Shown here: positions 21,306 through 33,841 of the stretch, piece by piece
Numbering within the stretch: position 1 is the first letter of the stretch
How the letters are laid out: every line of letters begins with the position of its first letter
DNA from: Polytrichum commune
Lineage: Eukaryota; Streptophyta; Polytrichopsida; Polytrichales; Polytrichaceae
Length of the DNA stretch: 64,000 nucleotides
Direction: 5' to 3'
Assembly: GCA_950295325.1 (NCBI GenBank)
Contig: OX485804.1
Coordinates: 69,230,033-69,294,032, forward strand
Translations under genes and position numbers: made by a program
The notes under the pieces: model-generated
Database searches by the model: none
Told to the model about the DNA's origin: nothing
Seen by the model: only the letters and a program-made list of their open reading frames with translations

Positions 21306-24300
21306 ATGGGGGAGCATGATGACGAAGAGCTTCAACGGGCTTTTCGCATGAGTCTGCAGCCTGCCCCTGATGCCAAGCGGAGCAAACCTCGTGATGTTGC
21401 TGCTGCAGGAAGCACAGAATCTCCGGAAGCATTGGACCGGCGAGTACAGCGGGAGCTTCGAGCAGCTGCAGCCGAGCAAAGGAGATTATCAGCTCTTGGG
21501 ACTACTACCCCTGGAACCCATGATCCCTCATCATCCTCACTTTCTCTGGAAAATACTCTCGCAGCTTCTCCTATTGCCAGTGCCAGACACCGGTTGGTGG
21601 AGCCTCGAGTGGCCACCACCAAGCTTCCTGATCGATCAGAAGGCCTGAACCCATTGCGGGATGCTGCTGCTGAGAAAACCAACCGAGGCAAGAGGAGAGT
21701 GGAGGATGAGCGGCAGCAGCTCCCTTTGCGGACAGTGGAGCAATTGTATACCCTAGTATTTGGTACCAAGGTTTCCAAGGACGTCCTCAGTCAGTGGTGC
21801 CACCAAGGCTTTAGGTTTGATTTCAAACCTTCTTCTTATTTCCTGACTTGAGAACTTGTGTAAAAGGATGACCCAGCAATGATACACTGAAATATTTATC
21901 GGCAAGCACTAATTTATGTAAGAAGAGGTCATCACGCTCAAGTCACTAGTTCAGTAGCAGACCATCAGTAGCAGAAATATGTACTCTACATTTTGGAAGT
22001 CTGGAACTGTGAGGGAACATGGGCATTGCTGCAGTCGCCATTCCAGAAATCCAAAAAGGTCAACAGTGGAGCAATTGTACCCTAGTATTTAGTATGAAGG
22101 TTTACAAGGACGTCCTTAGTCAGTGGTGCCACCAAGGCTTTAGGTTGAATTTCAGACCTTCTTTCCTATTTCTTGACTTGAGAATTTGTGTAAATGGAAA
22201 ACCCAGCAATGACACATAGAAATATGGTTTGGCATGCAGTCATTGAACTTGAATTTTTAAATAATTTAATAAGAGGTCATCATGGTCAAGTTAATAGTTC
22301 AGTAGCAGAACTATCAGTACCTATATTTTGGAACTTTGGAATGGTGAGGACGCATGGGCATGGGCATTGATGCAGTCGCCGTTCTGAAGTTCCAAAAAGG
22401 TCAAGTGGCGTTGGCAGCATGTTGAGCAGATGGAGCAGGGACAATTTGGGACAATCCATGTGCATGGGTGCAATGGGCCAGGATGGCATGGGCCCAAACT
22501 ACATGCTTGTCTGTGTAGACATTCTATACTGAAAATTGAAAGCCTCCAAAGTGAAATAGATATGCAAGGTCCATTGTGGATGTCGCAGCTTTTGCAAAAT
22601 ATAGGGACATTAACAGTGCATACTGCTACACTGGAGCAATTTTGTGTGGGTTTTCAATGGATTTTTAAGTCCACTTCTCCAGCATGTGTGATGTTTGTAG
22701 ATACTATTGAAGCTCATGCTGACAGGATCGACTGAGACCTAAACTACTGAATTCTTGGATATCTATGATTTCATTTTGGGTCAATAAGTTTAATTTCGTT
22801 CTTTGTTCATTATTGTGGTGTCAATGTGATTTATAGAAGAAGTAACATTGATAATGAAAGGGGCAGAATGTGAAACTGTTATTGTTGATGCCACGGATCA
22901 TTTTAGAGGATTCAGACAGTGGTTTTTGGATATTGCAGGTTTAGTCCCGATCAAGAAACATCACTAGGTCTTGTGCAGCGAGAAGGGGGGCCTTGTGGAG
23001 TGCTAGCCCCAATACAGGTCAGTGTGTGTAATATCTGAAGGTGTTACCAACTCTCTATACTTAGTTATACAGGGACTCTTGTATCTTTACGTCCCTTACA
23101 CTGGTTACCCTCCAGTTGGTTTTTAACATTTTCATCCTCATCTTACTAAAGCTTTGCTAGAAGTATGAGGAGTTGCAAGTCATTGTCTATTACTGTAGTG
23201 GAATCTTCGAGTCATCAGGAATGAGTTGGATATACTATGCCCCATGTGTAACTTGAGGGCTCAACTTGGTTTCACATTGAGATAGAGGAGCAGTTCTGCT
23301 TACAACTTAGGAGTATAAGGTCCTCAGCTTCTCTACTTGATAGTCACCATTCTCGTTTTGCTGATGTCATGTGAAAGTGCCCAATGTTGTGACTGCCAGA
23401 TCATTGCTTGAAGAATAGATTTTGAAATGGTGAGAAAGGTTGTTTGTATCAGGCACTAGTCCTCAAGTACCTCCTTTTTGTTACGGAAGACGAGATGGAC
23501 ATTAGTATGAGAGGCAAATCCATGGTGCGGGCTTCTCCATTGAAAGCAGTCCAGAATGTCAACAGTGAGACACTTGATGGCAATCTCATTTTCTCAGATG
23601 CTCAGCGAACTCGGTAAGTTTTGAACCAGGAGTTGGTCTCAACAGAAAGTTCTATCTGTAGTATGTTGATCATTACCAATGTAAACGACCAGTTTGAGCA
23701 TTGATTCTCAAGGTGGTTCTGTTTGACATGTTTCATTCTATATTTTATATTTGACTATTTGGAAAATTTGCCTTACAAATGGCCTGCTTTGTCTTATATG
23801 CTTCATTCTACTTAATTGCATGAGTTACATCTGTAACAGTAAAGAAACGACTCAGTGGGAACTTGGGATAGTGGAATGGCAAAAGTTTAGTGACAGACGT
23901 GAGGGAGTTGTAAAGTTCTTCACATGTACTTATTTACCATGTCACTCAAGTTCTGGAGCTGCTTGTTATAACAAATGCACTTTGCTTGTGATGTCATAGT
24001 CCTTTTATTGCATATCACATGATACTCTTCCAAAGAAAAGTGCTTGACCTTCTTTATAGTGAATACAACCCATTTTTTGATCCCTCATTGGGTAAAAGCA
24101 CCTAGGTCAAAGCTTTTCCAACCTTAACCTTCTGCCAGATGTGCCCCTTCGTCAAATTTTACCCCTATTATATGTTCTCAGCTACAAGTGGGTCTCTAGC
24201 TCTTTAGTCTCTGGTATGATTATATGCCACATCATTATTCACAGCCTGGTTACCTTTATCCACAAAGTATTGTGTACACCATACTTTAAGGATAGTTATG

Positions 24301-27300
24301 GGTATAAAGCTTCAAACAACTATTTGTGGAAGCTAGTTCAGTCAGGAATCCAACTACTATTTCTGTTCTTTGCAGGGCTCTTGTTCATGCCATTGGGGAG
24401 ACGCTTTGGCTTGCAGGAGGTAAACGTAAAGCTGTGGTTGCTGTTCTGGATATTCCCGAGATCTATGCTGAAAATGGTGGTAGTGAAGAAGAGCAGGATG
24501 AGGTTCTCATTCAAGCCTGTGCTTGAAGTTTCCTTGTATATTATATTTAAGCATATTTGAATTTGCGGTTTGATCTGCTGTGATTTAGTTGACTGTTTGA
24601 CAATTACCACACACTGATTTTAGCAATAGCTGTGTGTCCTAAATGACTCTTCCCATCAACATGTCTTTTACCTGAGAGATCTACTCAATATTGTAAAAGT
24701 GAGCAAATAACTGTAGTATGGTTGTATTAGTATGAAGGATCTGTTTCTGCATTTCTTAAAAACGATGTTGCTGAACATTTCCTGCATAGCTATGTCACGT
24801 ATTTGTTCAAACCTTGCTGAAATTTGTTGGCGCAGGTTGTTACAAAGGCTCTGGAAGGGTTGTGCCTTGATTCTGGGAAGGAGCTTCATAGATTGTTGAG
24901 AGTGTGTACAGTGACATCTCTCTCGGCCCTTCATCAACATCTCCATAATCTGCTTCCTGGATTCAAGAGTCCATTGGGAGCCCTTTTACTTCTATTCTCT
25001 ATTCTCCTGTCAAGGGGCGTGGTAAGTACTTCACCATGTTCATGCTCTTATTGCGTACTGATGGACCTTTTGCAATCGAACTTTTATATGGATTCAGACA
25101 TTGCAGATCATTAGTGCTCAGCTGTTGAAAGTGAAGATTTACTAAGGACTGGATGAATGGATCTCCTTGTTACCTGAGCTGTATTGTATTTAAGTTAGGA
25201 CACATGTTTTGTTTTGCATCCACTGATGTATTTCAAAAGCACTTGAGAGTCGTGTAATGGTAATGTGGTTGTATCTTATATTTGGATTCATCTGATAAAT
25301 CATTTTCTACCAGGAATTAGTACACACAGACAGGGATGATTCTGATCAGCCGCTGGTGACACCCCCATTTGGTCATGCCTCGCAGGTAACATATCTGCAT
25401 ACACCTGGATCCATTAACTTTTATCAAATAGAACTCATCTTTGAGCGAACCTGGAAATGCCAATTGATCTCTGAAGATGTGTGGGTTTCCTCATGGTACC
25501 CTAACAGAGAATAAAACAATAGATTCAGGAAGGTAACATAGTTCAGTGTCTAAATGTTGAGCATCAATGAAGAAGGTTGCCATTGAAAGTATGAGCTTTC
25601 TTCTGAAAGTAAAATTCTTCTTCAACTGCAGACATAGCAAAGTTGTATAGTCTGAAAGTATACATATATGATTCCCATTGTTATGAAGTTTTAACCCTTC
25701 AATGTCAACCAAACCCTGTCGGGGGGCCTTGGAGACAAGAAGATGAAAATTTTGTTGTTGATAAGATCTTTAGTCATTTCTTCAGTCATCATCAGTAACC
25801 TTCTTGAATTAGCTGATTCTTCTAATGATTCCTCTTATTGAAGAGATAAGTTGAAATTAGGGTGTAAGTATGGTCAAGTATGTGAAAGAACCAGTGTACA
25901 GTTCTATGCAATGCCTAGTCTTTTTAGTCAGGATGATTGTATTTTATGTATCTTTCAGCCCATGTTGTGCATAACACAGGTTTGAGCCTTGGGCCACAAT
26001 TTCATCAGATTGTTTATGATTAGTTGCAATCAAATCTTATAAATGGATTTTTGGCATGTCAAGAAGTTGAATTTAGTTTTCACCTGTATGGATTTAATCT
26101 TCAAGTGATTTGTAACACATTTTCTTGCAATGTAAACAATATTTGAGAATTGAAAGTCTTTTATCTTAAGTAATCTGGAGTTTTAAAAAGCACCTTTGAC
26201 CTTTGACGGTTAAGTTGTTGTCTGTACCTCTAATTTCAGGTAAATTGTTCTTTATGTTATCTGATGTACCCAAAGTTGTTGTACTGGAAAATATCAGCCT
26301 TGTGGAGAAGTTTGGAAGTTTAGTAATCTTGTGCTTGTTGGCAAGTTTGTATTTTCGTAGGCTGCCTCTTGGGTGTACATTTGTGCATGAAATCTCTCAA
26401 GATTGAGAACACTCCCTTACAATGCAGGAGTCCGGGATAATCTGCTTTCAGTCATTTTCATATTATTCTCCAATGTTTTGAATAGAGGGAATTCCAGAGG
26501 CAAAATCTTATGTTAGTTGATCTGACTGAAGCACAGTTTGGATTTTTTTCCAAGGGAGAATTTAACAATACTGATGTCCTTATATTGTGCTAAATGCAGG
26601 AAATTGTAAACCTCTTCCTATGTGGGCAGGCAGTAAGCCATGTATTTGATGGGAACATTGACTTGGGCGGTGGGATGTGTCTGAAGGGAGTTTCAACAAA
26701 TGTTGAAGTGGGCTTTCTGTCGCTCCTAGAAGCTCTCAACCTTTGCAAAGTTGGACACAACTTCAAATGCCCCAAGTGGCCTATTTGGATTATAGGAAGT
26801 GAATCACATTACAGCATTCTGTTTGCACTCAGTCCAGCAGTGCAAGAGGAGACGGACCTTGAGGACCGTGAAATGCGGGTGCGTCAAGCTTTCGATGCCC
26901 AAGATCAGAGTGGTGGAGGTGGTTTCATAAGCCCCGAAGCCTTACAACAACTACTCCTAGACCTGAACATTGACATGCCCCAGGACATGCTGAACAACCT
27001 GTGCAGCAGTGACATTGTGGTGTGGAATGATTTATGGCAGGCTCTTTTGACGATTGACAAGAGCAAAGGTGGGTTGAAGGATCCTTCGACGACACTTGGG
27101 AAACGACAGTTTGAAGTCTTCCACTTCAATGGCATTGCCAAGACCGTTGCGGCCAGTGGAGACCTCACGCAGCAGCGGCCACGGTTGACAAAAATCCGGG
27201 TCTCTGTCCCTCCCAAGTGGACACCTGACACTGCCCTTGTGGAAGAGTATAAAATCAGTCAAGGTGAGGTTTCCCAAGGCGCCACCGAGGGCATTCCTCC

Positions 27301-27400
27301 TCCCGAACCTGCGCAACATGCACCTCTTGTGGATTGTATCCGCACACGGTGGCAACGTGCAACTTGTAATTGGACAGGCGACCCTCCGAGTATTGTATAA
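21306..27400 (+). CDS. MINDY-3/4-type deubiquitinase with UIM (7 exons)
   Basis: Exons 21306-21814, 22939-23017, 23453-23613, 24376-24502, 24836-25021, 25314-25385 and 26600-27400 join in frame to 644 residues. It corresponds to the plant MINDY-3/4-like (FAM188, DUF4205) family, cysteine proteases that trim Lys48-linked ubiquitin chains. Residues 5-18 (DDEELQRAFRMSLQ, starting just after MGEH) fit a ubiquitin-interacting motif. The catalytic cysteine is C189 in EGGPCGVLAPIQ, with Q183 upstream as the likely oxyanion residue, and the histidine is H448 in GSESHYSILFAL. An EF-hand-like stretch, FDAQDQSGGGGFIS, lies near 476-489, and the tail HAPLVDCIRTRW...GDPPSIV is family-typical. All introns begin GT and end AG, but the donors of introns 1 (TTTAG/GTTTGA) and 4 (GATGAG/GTTCTC) are weak. 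Start ATG 21306 is the first in frame; a TTG just upstream is not a start. Confidence 0.92.
21734..22415 (+). repeat. Tandem duplication of MINDY exon 1 end and intron 1 start
   Basis: The segment beginning AGTGGAGCAATTGTA at 21734 recurs at 22065, a 331-bp period. The second copy repeats the last ~80 coding bases of exon 1 including the donor (CACCAAGGCTTTAG then GTTGAA at 22141), the start of the intron and its downstream AGCAGTTCAGTAGCAG-like and GGGCATTG.TGCAGTCGCC blocks. The duplicate has lost two bases (TATACCC to TACCC) relative to exon 1. It still encodes KVYKDVLSQWCHQGFR in a shifted reading frame. It lacks an obvious acceptor, so it is probably a non-functional exon copy. Confidence 0.88.
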
Positions 27401-28500
27401 CTAGTTCCGGCAGTTACTTATCAATCTGGTCAAGTCATAGTTAGTGGCAAGAGTCTCTCTCTCTCTCTCTCCCTCTCTCTCCCCAGGTGTGTTTGATCCT
27501 CAGGATTTATTTCGCTGAATTTTATCGCAACGCCTCCAACAATCTACTTTAGAAAATGGTTGCACTGAGCACACTAGGGTCTCTGGGTTGGTCACAAAGA
27601 AACCAGTCGCGCACTTTTCCGTCTCAAAGCTGCTTCTACCATTGCGCTGAGAGTCTTCCCTATTGCACCCCCAGAAAGGAAACAGAACTCTCGGATTTAT
27701 TCAGAGTTTTACTACATGTTTTTGTGTAATTGTTTGCCCTATGTTTTTGAGCAGATTTACCAATCGCATCCTCGCACTACCTTGGGACATCAAGGAGAGT
27801 TATCAAGTACACCATGTGCAATTTATTTGGAGTTATGGCATCCTACTCTCTTTTTACCAGCACTTGTATACCACTAGTTAGATGCAACAAAGTCATGGTA
27901 GTTGTTAAGTGTCACCTAAATGATGACACAAAGTGGAACAAGCTGCAATGTTTTATAATTACGTTACCCTTTTTGTTGACAGCTGTGCAGGCAAGAGCCC
28001 GGTGGCAACTAAACTCTAAACTCCTGTACGTAATCCCAAAAGCACCTTGATCTCTCAAAGTCTGATGCATTCTCTCTTTCATCTCATATTCCATACACAT
28101 TAGCTGTTCATTGTGATGCAAACTTAGTCCTTCAGTTCTGACAAGGTGGATGACAAATGACGGTCTCAGAATATGAGTTTCTTGTCTTATTCCTTGTATT
28201 CGTATAGCTGTACTGCATAACTTGCTAATGCAGGCTTTGATCTGACCGAATCCTCCAGAGCCTAATCTTGAGGATTAAGCAAGAGCTTAATTAACCTCTC
28301 CCACCCAAAATTGTCAGTATTGGATTTCCATGCCATGATGCATTGCCTAGGTCTGCAAGCATGTCATTTGGTCGCTAATATACCTCTGCAATGGATTCTC
28401 TGTTGTGTCGAAAAACAACAGAACATCATGTGTGCAACACATGCGCACACAAGTTACAGTGATGTGTGGTCACCCAATTTTCAGTCCAATTTTAGTTTAA
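27401..28500. other. MINDY 3' flank
   Basis: It contains the 3' untranslated region and a CT microsatellite near 27455-27482. No further gene was recognised. Confidence 0.5.
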
Positions 28501-28793
28501 GGTATGTGGGTGTTATTCGGGTTTTTTTTCATGTTCTCCACCTTCTACTGATGCATTGCTTTTGCAAAAAATTAGACCTCCCCCCATTTAGTTATGGTTA
28601 TTGAGAGTGCATGTTTGTTGATTTCTTTAATTGACTACATAGGTCCTCCCAATTGTGTTCACTATTGAGTGTAGAGTATTCGATAATATTCAAAGACGTA
28701 GTTCAATCTCTTTTAAACATGTGTCTTTATGGTGTTTTCTTTTTGATCTGAACCGAACCAAACCAAACCACATACCGATCAATTATAGGAGCT
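28501..28793 (-). mobile_element. ~350-bp dispersed repeat, reversed copy
   Basis: It begins AAGGTATGTGGGTGTTATTC and continues with blocks that match, in reverse orientation, the copies at 44517-44872, 62759-63134 and 47571-50064: GGTCCTCCCAATTGTGTTCA, CTCTTTTAAACATGTG, TCTTTATGGTGTTT and GATCAATTATAGG. Full copies end in CCCACATACCTTA, so the family has inverted termini and is probably a MITE. This copy is truncated at the right. Confidence 0.7.
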
Positions 28794-29275
28794 CAAGACC
28801 ATGCATAAAAGGTTCATGGGTCTTTCCCCTTTTGTGTCAACACTTTTCCTTCATGAATGCTTCACAAATCAACCTCCCAACTCTCTCTATCAAGGTGTGC
28901 TAAATTGACCACCGATAGTACTTCTCATAATGGCAAGTAGACACGAAAATAATGCTATAGTGCTCCCAAGTGGAGGGTGATGTGTCAACATTATTACACA
29001 TCATGTAATAGGGTGGGGGGATTATTTTTAATATTAAGAAAATGTATAGTCGTCTAATGAGTAAAAACTTGTAATGAAGATCCTTACAAGTGGGTGTGGA
29101 CCTTGTAAAACAAGAGAGAACACAAAATAAAACTATGACAACCAACTAGGAGGCCAACACAATCCAAGTTGTTCATATAATGGAATCATGGACTTGCCAT
29201 TGAAACTTATTGGTGCTTGACTATCCTAATCCCTAGAGACAACATATTATGTCATTTTTGGTCTTACAATGTAGT

Positions 29276-29560
29276 TGAAAACGAGGCACACTTTGTGTTG
29301 GACTGTCCCCTCTACAACTCCCATTTCAGATGAGTTTCCTTCACTATTTGAAAATGTAGAACCAAGAAGTCTCGAGTCTTTTCTTCCAAATTGACCATCC
29401 AGTTTGATATGAGCTTCTATCTTGCGAAGATTACTGCACTCCACTACTCTAAAGAAATCAACATGTTTGACACTATCTTGATGTATTTTAAGTCCCATGA
29501 GCCTTTTGGCTTCCTTGACTTAAAATGTAATTTCACTTCATTTCATCTCATGTACAAACA
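29276..29560 (+). pseudogene. Remnant of a reverse-transcriptase-type C-terminal region
   Basis: The plus strand encodes ENEAHFVLDCPLYNSHFR followed by a stop, and further shifted pieces. The HxxxxCPLYN spacing resembles the zinc-binding tail common at the end of plant LINE and related reverse transcriptases. A second copy at 56591-56880 shares the same protein segment (ENEAHVVVECPLCNLIRDKV) and downstream DNA (TTTTCTTCCAA, CTCTAAAGAAAT, ATTAGCCTTTTG-like blocks). Both are broken. No polymerase domain is present in either, so assignment is tentative. Confidence 0.4.
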
Positions 29561-29707
29561 TTGTGAATTTACTTTAATAATGAAAGTTGAGATTCTTGAT
29601 GATTTGAAACAATTATATAGGTGTGTTGGTTTATGCCCATCTCAAGCAATCAATTGGCATATTGATCATAAAATAATGTCATAAGTGTGCTTAATAAGAA
29701 AATAACC

Positions 29708-30195
29708 ACACTAAATAGTTTAGTGTTACTCACTATTTGAAGTTCCTTGACAATGCTATGTCTTTATTTTTACTAATGATGTACTTTATTTTTTACCAAA
29801 GTAAAGTTGTTAATGATTTATAGTGTCCAAACAACCAATTTCATATTTGTTGGTAGAATATGAGATACACAATAAATAGATATAGCCTTGTGTAACTTCA
29901 AATAGTAAGTGACACTAGATATCATGTTTAGTGTAATTAGACGTCTCTATATACCCCCATAAAACCTGTGTAGTACACTATATATGTTATTTAATGTCAC
30001 TTGCTGTTTGGAATCACGCATTGCTATAATTGTAAATTGTACATCTCAATTTTCACCAGCACATGTTGAATTGGTCCTTTGGACATCATAGAACATTAAC
30101 ATCTTTATGTGGTAAAAAATTACACTAATAGTGAAATGATATAGGAATGTGTAACTCCGAATAGTAAATGATGCTAAATATCATATTAAGTGTAG
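29708..30195. mobile_element. Cluster of CACTAAA-type inverted repeats
   Basis: CACACTAAATAGTTTAGTGT with TTACTCACTATTTGAAGTT at 29709-29750 is answered in inverted orientation by AACTTCAAATAGTAAGTGAC with ACTAGATATCATGTTTAGTG at about 29895-29935. A second pair occurs at about 29985-30020 and 30150-30195. This is consistent with overlapping small TIR elements; ends and target duplications could not be fixed. Confidence 0.5.
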
Positions 30196-30252
30196 TTCTT
30201 TGAATGTTGTTTTAAAAATTATATGCAATTGTGACCCATGCATGTAACAATT

Positions 30253-30412
30253 TTAAGCAATATGTGTTTGTTCATGTGAACCTTGAGAATATAACCTTGG
30301 GATGCCCCGATTTAGTGCAAGGAGACTCATATTACATCTGAATCTGCAGTAGGTTGGGGCATCCCATGATTATATTCTCAGGGCCCACATGAACGAATGC
30401 ACACTGCTTAAT
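30253..30412. repeat. Foldback (inverted repeat) with ~56-bp arms
   Basis: The arm from 30253 (TTAAGCAATATGTGTTTGTT onward to GGGATGCCCC near 30309) pairs with the arm from about 30355 (GGGGCATCCC) to 30412 (TGCTTAAT). The spacer is about 43 bases. Of about ten mismatches nearly all are transitions. A small MITE or a hairpin RNA locus are both possible. Confidence 0.8.
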
Positions 30413-32351
30413 AATGTTATGCCCACAAGTGACTTTTGTAAATCTTGCCTGGATTTACATGGTTTTGAACACGAAACCTTAGGATATGTTTTAAAAACAC
30501 CTTTAACCCCTAAATATATGGGGGTTTTTAGCTTAAATCAAAGATGTATTGGAAATGTGAATTAAAAAGCTTATTTTGTGTTGGCATACAAGAGAAATTT
30601 TAGGGATTCAATTTTGATCACATCCATGCAATTGGAATATAGTTCGTTGTCCTTGGTCTCCACCAAATTATTTTACAAGCATTTTCCTTTATGAAATAAT
30701 AAAATTCCCAAAATGCAGCAAAATCACTTGATCTTTATTACGATTGACTCAAAGTTTTAGCTACACAATTTGGTGGGAAAAACCAAAAAAAAAATCATGT
30801 CACTCACATTATTACTTTACCATAATAGCTAATTCTATAACAAAAACAAAAACAAGGGTTCCAACCACTTCAAGGTCCATATCTTAGAGTCATTAATATA
30901 TGATTCTAATCCATTTGCTCTACATGGTGGAAAATTTTAATATGTCAAGGTGCATTAAAAAAAAACCAAAAAAAAGTAAAAAAAAAAGGGGGGGGGGGAA
31001 GTTTGCCTTGAGAGATATATCTTTGAAAAACGCTCACAACTACTTTTTGGCTTTTTGGGCATTTAGGGGTTAATCAACATTGTAAAAAATCACATAACAT
31101 ATGAAAACTACATGCTAGTAGGATGTGAAATGAGACTCAACAAAATATTGTATGATGAAACTCAAATATATTATTATTATTATTATTGGATGATTCTAAT
31201 CGAAGTGTTTTTAGGTGTAGTTACCATTGGCCTAAGGTACGTGGGATTTTTGTGGTAATTTTTTCTAATCGGACAATTATATTTCAGTGGGGTGTGGTTA
31301 GGTGTGAATGCAAGAATGAACACCAAAATGAATGTGTTTAAAAGAGAAGGGACTACATGCTCAAAATATGTTAATCATTCTAGGCTCAATAGTCAACATA
31401 ATCGGGAGGGGGGGGGGGGGCATGTACGACCATTTAATGTCAAAAAGAATCTTCACTTTAACAGTTTACAAACATATTCTTATGAGCCTCAAACATTTTG
31501 AGGCAAATGGCTACTTACATATTATCAAGGAATTGGCATACATCTCGCACTAACTTAACCCCTACCTTCCCAAGTAATCCATTTTTGGTTGATGGATGAC
31601 TTCTTCCCTACATCAAGCCTACCTAATTCAGTTATCCATCATCAAAATAAGTATAAACATCGAGCCGACATGGATATCTACCCATAAAGTTATGAACTGT
31701 GCGATCTCGAGATGATTAGAATGTGTGAGAAAATTGTCAAAGTGGGGTTGGTCATGCTTTCGTTCTGTTGGGAGCTCATGTGAGGGTGTTGACTCCAATT
31801 AGTGTTTTGTCACTTTGATGGAAACTTTGCATGAACATCAAAGGTGAAATACTTTTCCGATGTTCATGTTAAAAATGCCTTTCTGCTCACACCGACCATT
31901 CGATTTGATATTTGGACACTCTCAACATCTTAAATTATTCTTTGCATATATGTTGTTGAAAATACAGGACAACGTACGTACTCCAAATGCAAGGTGGCTA
32001 ACCTATTGCGGTTTACATAGTTTGGCACGAGAATTGGTGGAGGTGCTCAATATTTGACTTGTTCCCATCTAGTGGGTTGCACAAGCATTCCGCTCATTTT
32101 TTCAGGATTGGTCAAAGGTTTTTATTTTGGGGAGGGGGGGGGGAGGGGTAAAACATGGCATTTTTGTGTGCATCCCTTTCTTCAGTTGCCACAATCTAAA
32201 AACCTAAAAGGGTTATTCATGCCCATTCTTCCCCTCGACATAACTCATCTCCTGTATTTCAAGATCCTATAAATAACTCCCAATTTAGCCTCAAAATTTG
32301 TCCATGAAAATTCCAAGACCAACATCGAGTGAAATGCACTCAAAAACAACC
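30413..32351. other. AT-rich DNA without recognised gene
   Basis: It contains a poly-A/poly-G tract at about 30955-31001, an ATT microsatellite at about 31171-31188, a poly-G run at about 31409-31420, and a degenerate relative of the ~350-bp dispersed repeat at about 31230-31410 (GGTGTGGTTAGGTGTGAATG, AAAAGAGAAGGGACTAC). Confidence 0.4.
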
Positions 32352-32469
32352 CTTCCCATATGGGCTTGGGAAAATTAAGGGCTAATTGCATGTTTTGCGA
32401 CATAGGAACCCTTCCCATATGGGCTTGAGAAATTTTTGGGTTAATTGCACGTTTTGCGACATAGGAGAA
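32352..32469. repeat. 59-bp tandem duplication
   Basis: CTTCCCATATGGGCTTG begins at 32352 and again at 32411, each followed by GCTAATTGCAYGTTTTGCGA-like sequence and GACATAGGA. Confidence 0.85.
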
Positions 32470-33841
32470 AGTGTTTGCGGAGCTTAAAGAAGCATCCATT
32501 TAAGCCCCCCCACCCCCACCCTCCCAAAACCGGTTACCTTTACATATCGGATCTTTTTACGGAGGTTGCTCATTGAAGTTGAAATATGGTTTTAGTGGGT
32601 GAACTATTTTTTTTCTTGGGGGGGGATGCAGAGGTCGTACTTTGCACAATCTCATGTACTAGCACGAGCCTTCATTGTTCACCGGGTTTTGGGAAGAGTA
32701 CCCTATGACCGTCCTTTCAAGGTATCTTCTACATTTGTACGTGATAAAATTGATAGTCAAAGCCACATTTAACCCCTTGTTCCCTTTGATACCGCGCTAT
32801 ATATACGTGAATGATTATGCAATATTGGTACACTACGGGTGGTTTTGTCAATACCCTAGTTAGTTAGTAATTAATAAAGAACATCATGCGGAGATTTCCA
32901 TACTTAAAGTGTCAAAGTTAAGAGTCTCATTAGACACTTTCAAGTACTTCATGATTGTATATGCGGGAGGTTCGTAGACAACATTGAGATTACGTGAACG
33001 TGTTCCCAATGTCAAATTAGTGCTTTTAAAATCTTCGAATTCATAGTGCTCTTTTATAAGTATTTTTGATGTGATTGTCATGTTCGTCTCTTGGACGATC
33101 ACTTATCTAGAATGTGCGATTCATAGTTGGATCTACAAGCATATGCTAGATTGTATAATGATCATTTGTGATATTTGTGACCACAATTGCGATTCAATCA
33201 ACGACTCTTCTTTATTTTTGGTTATATATCACACTAAATGCTTTACCTTTTCTTCTTCTTCTTCTACCAAGAGGGGATGTTCAACTATACATTCTCTCTT
33301 TTTGGACGATTGATGTCATGGAACTCTTCCCAATTTTGGCAAGGCATCGCTATTTTTGGATGAATGAGTCCTTTTGTATCCTTATTTTGTGTCCTTCATC
33401 GAATAACATGGACGTATAGCTTCTCCGTTGAGAAGATGCTTTCTATACTCCCTATCAATATATGAAATAACCAAAAAAAACACACACACACACACACCAT
33501 GGGATACATTACTTTACTTGTTTTGCGGGACACACAAAGAACTAGGAAGTGAAGGACGTTGTGGTTTCCCAAAGTACATTGATTGTGAGATTTAATGTAG
33601 AAGGCGGCTTTTACTTGCAACTTACAAATTTGTCTCTTCTCACAATAATTCGGTGACACTTGGTGTGTACTTGCTAGCTAGTAGCTCCTTCTTTTTTCTT
33701 GGTGCAACACTATTATTATTTTACACAACTATAGTAGTCGGTACTTAATGAGATTGGGTCATCTACAAAGTGTGGAGACGGGCCAAGGGCAAGGACGCAA
33801 GACATATATATATATATCAATTTTTTTAGAGAGGAGCCCTA
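32470..33841. other. Non-coding AT-rich DNA
   Basis: No gene was recognised. There is a CA microsatellite at about 33480-33498, and a TCTTCTTC run near 33252. Confidence 0.4.

Noticed and set aside
21332-21778. 148-codon minus-strand frame opposite MINDY exon 1
   Set aside because: Complement of the conserved exon; no domain.
22019-22219. 66-codon frame in MINDY intron 1 considered as an alternative exon
   Set aside because: It is the duplicated exon end with a 2-base loss; there is no good acceptor and the frame differs from exon 1.
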